From: an uncultured Collinsella sp. | Lineage (GTDB): Bacteria; Actinomycetota; Coriobacteriia; Coriobacteriales; Coriobacteriaceae | DNA length: 8,389 nucleotides | Assembly: GCA_958438125.1 (NCBI GenBank) | Contig: CAUBQN010000065.1 | Coordinates: forward strand, 1 to 8,389 | Direction of reading: 5' to 3' | Position numbers and translations under genes: made by a program | Notes under the pieces: generated by a model | What the model saw: only the letters and a program-made list of their open reading frames with translations | The model's database searches: none | What the model was told of the DNA's origin: nothing | In this document: positions 4,899-8,389 of the stretch, one piece after another | How the letters are laid out: every line of letters starts with the position of its first letter | Numbering within the stretch: the first letter of the stretch is position 1

Positions 4899-7046
4899 TT
4901 ACTTGCCCTGCACCATGGTGAGCGAGATCTTCTTGCGGTCGCGATCGACCTTTTCGACCCACACCTTGACCGTGTCACCGACGCGCACGACGTCGCTGGG
5001 GTGCTTGACAAAGCGGTTGGCCAGCTTAGAGATATGTACGAGGCCGTCCTGGTGCACGCCCACGTCGACGAAGGCGCCAAAGTCCACGACGTTGCGCACC
5101 GTGCCCTTGAGCTCCATGCCGGGTTCCAGGTCGTCGATGGAAAGCGCCGAGCGGCTAAAGACCACCTCGGGCGCGTCATCGCGCGGGTCGCGACCGGGCT
5201 TCTTGAGCTCGTTGACGATGTCGATGAGCGTGAGGGTGCCGCAGTCCAGGTCGCTTGCCAGCGTCGAGATGCTGCCCAGACGGCGCTCGATGTCGGGTAC
5301 GCCGCCGCGGCTGAGCTCGCTGGCTTTAACGCCGGCGCGTTCCAGGACGGACGTGGCCACCTCGTAGCTCTCGGGGTGGACGCTTGTCGCGTCGAGCGGG
5401 TTCTTGCCGCCGCTGATGCGCAGGAAACCCGCGGCGTTGAGGTATGCCTTGGGTCCTAGTTTGGGGACCTTCTTAAGCTGGCGGCGATCGGTAAAGGCAC
5501 CGTTTTCCTCGCGGTAGGCCACGATGTTTTTGGCCACGCTCGGCGTGATGCCCGATACGTATCCCAGCAGGCTTGCGCTCGCGGTATTCACGTCGACGCC
5601 CACGCGGTTGACGACGTCCTCCACCACATGGCTCAGGGTGCGCGAAAGCTCGGCCTGGTCAAGGTCGTGCTGGTACTGGCCAACGCCGATGGACTGGGGC
5701 GGGATCTTGACGAGCTCTGCCAGCGGGTCCTGTAGACGGCGGCCCAGGCTCATGGCGCCACGCACGGTGACGTCCAGATCGGGATACTCCTGGCTGGCGA
5801 GCTCGGAGGCGGAGTACACCGATGCGCCGGCCTCGTTGACGATGGTGTATCGCAGCCCAGGCGCCTGTTCGGCAATGAACTCCGAGACGACTTCCTCGGT
5901 CTCGCGGCTGGCGGTGCCGTTGCCGATGACGATGGTGTTGACGCCGTCCTTCTTGACGAGGCGGGCGAGCTCGCGCTTGGTGCCGGCGACGTCGTGGCGC
6001 GGTTTGGTGGGGTAGACCACGCCGTGGTCGAGTAGCTTGCCGGTCTCGTCCATGACGGCGACCTTGCAGCCGGTGCGGTAGCCCGGATCGAGCGCGAGCA
6101 CGCGGGCGCCGCGCACGGGGCGTGCCGAGAGCAGGCCCTCGAGATTCTTGGCAAAGACGTTGATGGCCTCGGTCTGCGCACGGACGGTGAGTTTGGCGCG
6201 GGCCTCGCGCTCAAGCGAGGGGGCCATGAGGCGCTTGTAGCCGTCGGCAATAGCGGCGTCAAAGACGGGCGCGAATACGCCCTGGCGTCGGGGCCAACGG
6301 CTGCCGAGGCGTGCCGTGGCGGCGGCGCCGTCGACGTTCACGCGCACGCGGAGCTTGCCCTCGCGCTCACCGCGGTCGATCGCCAGCACGCGGTGGTTGG
6401 GTATACGACGCAGCGGCTCATCATAGCTGTAGTACGGCTCGTAGGGAGTCTTCTCGGCGGGGTCGGTGGCCTCGACGACGATGTCGGCGGTGTTTTGCGT
6501 AAAGGCGCGCAGGTCGGCGACGTTCTCGGGGTCCTCGGCCACCGTCTCGGCCACGATGTCGGCCGCACCGGCGAGCGCCTTCTCGGGCGTGTCGAAGCCG
6601 GCTTCCTCGTTGACGTATGCCGCGGCGGCGTCGAGCGCGCTGCCCTTGGCGGATGCCTGCATGATGATCATGTTGGCAAGCGGCTCCAGGCCTGCCTCGC
6701 GGGCCTTCTGTGCGCGGGTCATGCGCTTTTTGCGGTAGGGCTTGTAGAGGTCCTCGACACGCTGGAGCTGCGTGGCCTCGCGAATTTGCTGCTCGAGTTC
6801 GGGCGTGAGCTTGCCCTGGTCGCCGATGAGCAGAATGACGTCCTCTTTGCGCTGCTCAAGATTGCGCAGGTAGGACAGGCGCTCGTCGAGCGCGCGCAGG
6901 GCGACGTCGTCCATGCCGCCCGTGGCTTCCTTGCGGTAGCGCGAGATAAAGGGGATGGTGTTGCCCTCGTCGATGAGCTTGACGGCCGCCTCGACGTTGG
7001 CGGCCTTAAGGTTGAGCTCGCGGGCGAGCTGGGCGATAAGATCCAT
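4899..7046 (-). CDS. tex: Tex family S1 RNA-binding protein
   Basis: 715 aa against about 770-780 aa for Bordetella/E. coli Tex (YhgF), a cytosolic nucleic-acid-binding protein linked to transcription and to toxin or virulence gene expression; its exact biochemical role is not settled. Layout: helical Tex N-terminal region (1-about 190, with IPFISRYRKEATGG 31-44 and VEDLYKPYRKKR 97-108); YqgF/RuvX-like RNase H fold (about 313-410, with LALDPGYRTG 317-326); helix-hairpin-helix pair (about 488-545, SGITPSVAKNIV and VPKLGPKAY); C-terminal S1 domain (about 643-711, KGTVRNVVDFGAFVDVG, DGLVHIS). It ends soon after the S1 domain, without the longer tail of some homologues. The start is set by AAGGAG 4 nt before the ATG; an upstream in-frame ATG at 7133 would add 29 residues unlike any Tex N-terminus. 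Likely monocistronic: the oxidoreductase upstream is 411 bp away with its own terminator. Confidence 0.96.
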   Translation of the reverse strand: MDLIAQLARELNLKAANVEAAVKLIDEGNTIPFISRYRKEATGGMDDVALRALDERLSYLRNLEQRKEDVILLIGDQGKLTPELEQQIREATQLQRVEDLYKPYRKKRMTRAQKAREAGLEPLANMIIMQASAKGSALDAAAAYVNEEAGFDTPEKALAGAADIVAETVAEDPENVADLRAFTQNTADIVVEATDPAEKTPYEPYYSYDEPLRRIPNHRVLAIDRGEREGKLRVRVNVDGAAATARLGSRWPRRQGVFAPVFDAAIADGYKRLMAPSLEREARAKLTVRAQTEAINVFAKNLEGLLSARPVRGARVLALDPGYRTGCKVAVMDETGKLLDHGVVYPTKPRHDVAGTKRELARLVKKDGVNTIVIGNGTASRETEEVVSEFIAEQAPGLRYTIVNEAGASVYSASELASQEYPDLDVTVRGAMSLGRRLQDPLAELVKIPPQSIGVGQYQHDLDQAELSRTLSHVVEDVVNRVGVDVNTASASLLGYVSGITPSVAKNIVAYREENGAFTDRRQLKKVPKLGPKAYLNAAGFLRISGGKNPLDATSVHPESYEVATSVLERAGVKASELSRGGVPDIERRLGSISTLASDLDCGTLTLIDIVNELKKPGRDPRDDAPEVVFSRSALSIDDLEPGMELKGTVRNVVDFGAFVDVGVHQDGLVHISKLANRFVKHPSDVVRVGDTVKVWVEKVDRDRKKISLTMVQGK

Positions 7047-7050
7047 GGGA

Positions 7051-7056
7051 CTCCTT
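7051..7056 (-). promoter_or_regulatory. Ribosome binding site that fixes the tex start
   Basis: AAGGAG on the minus strand, 4 nt before the ATG at 7046. It excludes the longer open frame beginning at 7133. Confidence 0.8.
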
Positions 7057-7103
7057 GCGTTTAAGGTGCGTTTGCAGCACAGGGCTACCAAGGATACCAC
7101 CCG

Positions 7104-7124
7104 TCCCAAAAGACTGTTTTGGGG
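7104..7124 (-). other. Hairpin in the tex leader
   Basis: CCCAAAA (7105-7111) and TTTTGGG (7117-7123) form a perfect 7-bp stem with loop GACTG, about 60 nt before the tex ATG. No U-tract follows on the minus strand, so it is not a plain terminator. It could be a leader structure or an operator-like dyad; nothing here decides between these. Confidence 0.4.
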
Positions 7125-7127
7125 CCG

Positions 7128-7162
7128 CGCCACGAAAACGACCTATCTACTACGTTTGAACC
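7128..7162 (+). repeat. CCTATCTACTACGTTT element, left copy
   Basis: Shared structure with the right copy: CGCCACGAAA, 4 variable bases, CCTATCTACTACGTTT, then AACC, with one extra G (7158) here. Inverted relative to 7256-7289. The 16-bp core (7142-7157) is perfect in both copies. It lies 82 bp upstream of the tex start. Confidence 0.8.
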
Positions 7163-7203
7163 ATATGGGTCGACCATCCCTCGGTTTTCCGAAAATACGC
7201 AAC

Positions 7204-7222
7204 CCGCCTACCTGCGGTTTTT
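7204..7222 (+). terminator. Weak terminator-like stem at the centre of the inverted pair
   Basis: CCGC (7204-7207) pairs with GCGG (7214-7217) and is followed by five T (7218-7222) on the plus strand. The stem is only 4 bp and no plus-strand gene precedes it, so it may be chance, or the end of a short transcript running through the left element copy. Confidence 0.2.
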
Positions 7223-7255
7223 ATTTCTCGAAATTCGGCATGGTTGAGGGTGATC

Positions 7256-7289
7256 GGTTAAACGTAGTAGATAGGCCCATTTCGTGGCG
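7256..7289 (-). repeat. CCTATCTACTACGTTT element, right copy
   Basis: Inverted copy of 7128-7162: 30 of 34 aligned positions match, all four substitutions fall in the 4-base spacer, and there is a one-base gap. The perfect core is 7260-7275. It lies about 65 bp beyond the oxidoreductase terminator, in sense orientation to that gene. Confidence 0.8.
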
Positions 7290-7353
7290 AACGAACCAAG
7301 CTGAGGCGCAAAATAGCCCCCGTTCCAGAAAAATCGCCGGCAAGGTAGCAAAA

Positions 7354-7385
7354 TGCCCCGCGGGCAGGAGGCTGCTCGCGGGGCA
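7354..7385 (-). terminator. Terminator of the oxidoreductase gene
   Basis: TGCCCCGCG (7354-7362) pairs perfectly with CGCGGGGCA (7377-7385). Inside it GCAG (7364-7367) pairs with CTGC (7372-7375) around a GAGG loop. On the minus strand the stem is followed by only four U (7353-7350), so it is strong in stem but short in tail. It lies about 70 nt after the oxidoreductase stop; a small CCGAA/TTCGG stem (7412-7424) precedes it. Confidence 0.65.
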
Positions 7386-7457
7386 AAGAAGAGGGGCTTG
7401 TTGGTGGCGGACCGAAGGGTTCGGCATGGGGTTTCTGCCGCGGTCGCTCTTAAGGCA

Positions 7458-8389
7458 TTACAGCTCGACGAGCTGGCCGGTCTCGGCGGCCTCCTTGATA
7501 GCGTTAAGCAGCGTGAGCGTCTTGACGTTATCGGCGGGGGTCACGACGGGCTCGACCTCGCGGCGGACAACCTTCACAAAGTGCTTGAGCTGCATCTTGT
7601 GCGGCAGTGCCGGGTCGACGGCCGGAATCTCCATCTGCAGCGGCTTGTGCCAGTTAGAGGCGCCGTCGTAGGAGAACTGGTGCAGGCGGGGCAGCGACAG
7701 GGCGCCCTTAGTGCCGCCGATAAAGTAGGCGTCGGCGTCGAAGGGGCGGTACTGCGGATCCTCGCGAGCGGTTGCCTCCCAGTTCCAGGGGCTGGCGGTG
7801 GCGTCGGAGATGGTCATGCTTGCGAGCGCGCCATCGGCAAAACGGACGTTGACCACGGCGGAGTCCTCGGTCTCAAAACCGCGGGCGGCGCTGGACTGCA
7901 TACCCTGGACGGCAACGGGCTCGCCCAGCAGGTAGCGGAGCAGGTCGACGTCGTGCACCAGGTTGACCAGGATCGGGCCGGCACCCTTCTTGCGGCGCCA
8001 CTCGACATCGAAATACTCGTCGTTCTTATAGATCATGTAGTGGAAGCTCGACACGGTGAGCTTGCCCAGCTCGCCGGACTCGATGATCTCCTTGGCCTTG
8101 TTGACGAAGGGGTTGTGGCGACGGTGCTGGCCCACGAGCACGGGCACGCCGGCGGTCTCGGCCTCGGCAGCGAAAGCCTGGGCATCCTCCAGGTCGTTGG
8201 AGATCGGCTTTTCGACCAGCGGAACGATGTTACGCTTTACGGCCTCGCGGGCAACGCCCAGGTGCAGGTCGTTGGGGGTGGCGATAATGACGGCCTCGGG
8301 CTTGACCTCGTCCATCATCTGGGCGGGATCGGTGTAAAACGGCACGCCGGCGGCCTCGGCCGTGGCGCGGGCGCCCTCAAAGGCGTCGG
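7458..8389 (-). CDS. Gfo/Idh/MocA family NAD(P)-dependent oxidoreductase (partial, 5' end off window)
   Basis: 309 codons are visible; complete members are about 330-390 aa. The frame stays open to the window edge, so the N-terminal strand with the GxGxxG dinucleotide motif is missing and the true start is outside. Visible parts (numbered from the first whole codon): PEAVIIATPNDLH (30-42), the second half of the Rossmann fold; LVEKPIS (57-63) with the conserved EKP; GQHRRHNP (86-93); GAGPILVNLVHDVDLLRYLLG (135-155), the catalytic His-x-x-Asp region (His145, Asp148); then the beta-sheet C-terminal domain. Members oxidise or reduce sugars, inositols or related polyols in the cytosol. The RRHNP and NLVHDVD wording suggests the dehydrogenase-like branch, but no substrate can be named. 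The GTG at 8345 is internal, because family-like sequence (ARATAEAAGVPFYTDP) continues upstream of it. Confidence 0.92.
   Translation of the reverse strand, partial: DAFEGARATAEAAGVPFYTDPAQMMDEVKPEAVIIATPNDLHLGVAREAVKRNIVPLVEKPISNDLEDAQAFAAEAETAGVPVLVGQHRRHNPFVNKAKEIIESGELGKLTVSSFHYMIYKNDEYFDVEWRRKKGAGPILVNLVHDVDLLRYLLGEPVAVQGMQSSAARGFETEDSAVVNVRFADGALASMTISDATASPWNWEATAREDPQYRPFDADAYFIGGTKGALSLPRLHQFSYDGASNWHKPLQMEIPAVDPALPHKMQLKHFVKVVRREVEPVVTPADNVKTLTLLNAIKEAAETGQLVEL

Larger units (their letters stand above)
7047..7457. other. Structured intergenic region upstream of tex, 411 bp, no gene
   Basis: It contains the tex leader with a small hairpin (7104-7124), an inverted pair of about 35-bp elements (7128-7162 and 7256-7289), a weak terminator-like stem between them (7204-7222), and the oxidoreductase terminator (7354-7385). 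Between about 7290 and 7350 I see nothing specific. No convincing -35/-10 pair for tex could be found. Confidence 0.75.

Noticed and set aside
4542..5459. Plus-strand open frame of 305 codons from the intergenic region into antisense tex
   Set aside because: It crosses the terminator and reads tex backwards. Only its ALGFHILP segment is meaningful, and that is reported as a relic.
7047..7133. Longer tex start at 7133
   Set aside because: The extra 29 residues are unlike Tex N-termini and the only good Shine-Dalgarno site is before 7046.
7221..7427. 68-codon minus-strand frame between the oxidoreductase and tex
   Set aside because: It spans the oxidoreductase terminator and part of the right element copy, has no ribosome binding site, and its sequence looks random.
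8343..8345. GTG as the start of the oxidoreductase
   Set aside because: Family-like coding sequence continues upstream to the window edge, and a start here would delete most of the NAD-binding half.

Overview
This 8.4 kb window is GC-rich, gene-dense chromosomal DNA. The genes are ordinary bacterial housekeeping and metabolic genes, with no phage, plasmid, transposase, CRISPR or RNA gene. Base composition, strong Shine-Dalgarno sites and protein style suggest a high-GC Gram-positive gut actinobacterium, most likely Coriobacteriia (Collinsella-like). That assignment is an inference from familiarity, not a search result.

Layout, left to right. (1) Positions 1-54 (+) hold the last 17 codons of an OmpR/PhoB-type response regulator. 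(2) A long hairpin at 80-143 separates it from the convergent rlmKL gene (149-2716, -), a large fused 23S rRNA methyltransferase. (3) A 75-bp divergent promoter region lies between rlmKL and a Cof-type HAD phosphatase (2792-3619, +). (4) After a 193-bp gap comes a small TalC/Fsa-family transaldolase (3813-4517, +). (5) Positions 4518-4898 form a structured convergent intergenic region. In order it holds a 26-bp-arm palindrome, a short relic that re-encodes the last eight residues of the transaldolase, and two inverted copies of a 46-bp element on either side of a bidirectional terminator. (6) tex (4899-7046, -) encodes an S1-domain RNA-binding protein. (7) Positions 7047-7457 form a second structured intergenic region, with a leader hairpin, another inverted pair of about 35-bp elements and a terminator. 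(8) A Gfo/Idh/MocA-family oxidoreductase (7458-8389, -) runs off the right edge without its N-terminal NAD-binding motif.

The genes do not form an obvious pathway. rlmKL and tex concern rRNA modification and RNA/transcription; the other three complete or nearly complete genes are sugar or phosphate metabolism enzymes. Each seems to be its own transcription unit.

No clearly new multi-gene system is visible. The best leads are: (a) the RlmL half of RlmKL has lost its catalytic NPPY motif while the RlmK half is intact; (b) the convergent transaldolase and tex units carry the same 46-bp element in sense orientation before a shared terminator; (c) a relic of a second transaldolase 3' end sits directly beside that element; (d) an inverted pair built around CCTATCTACTACGTTT lies upstream of tex.
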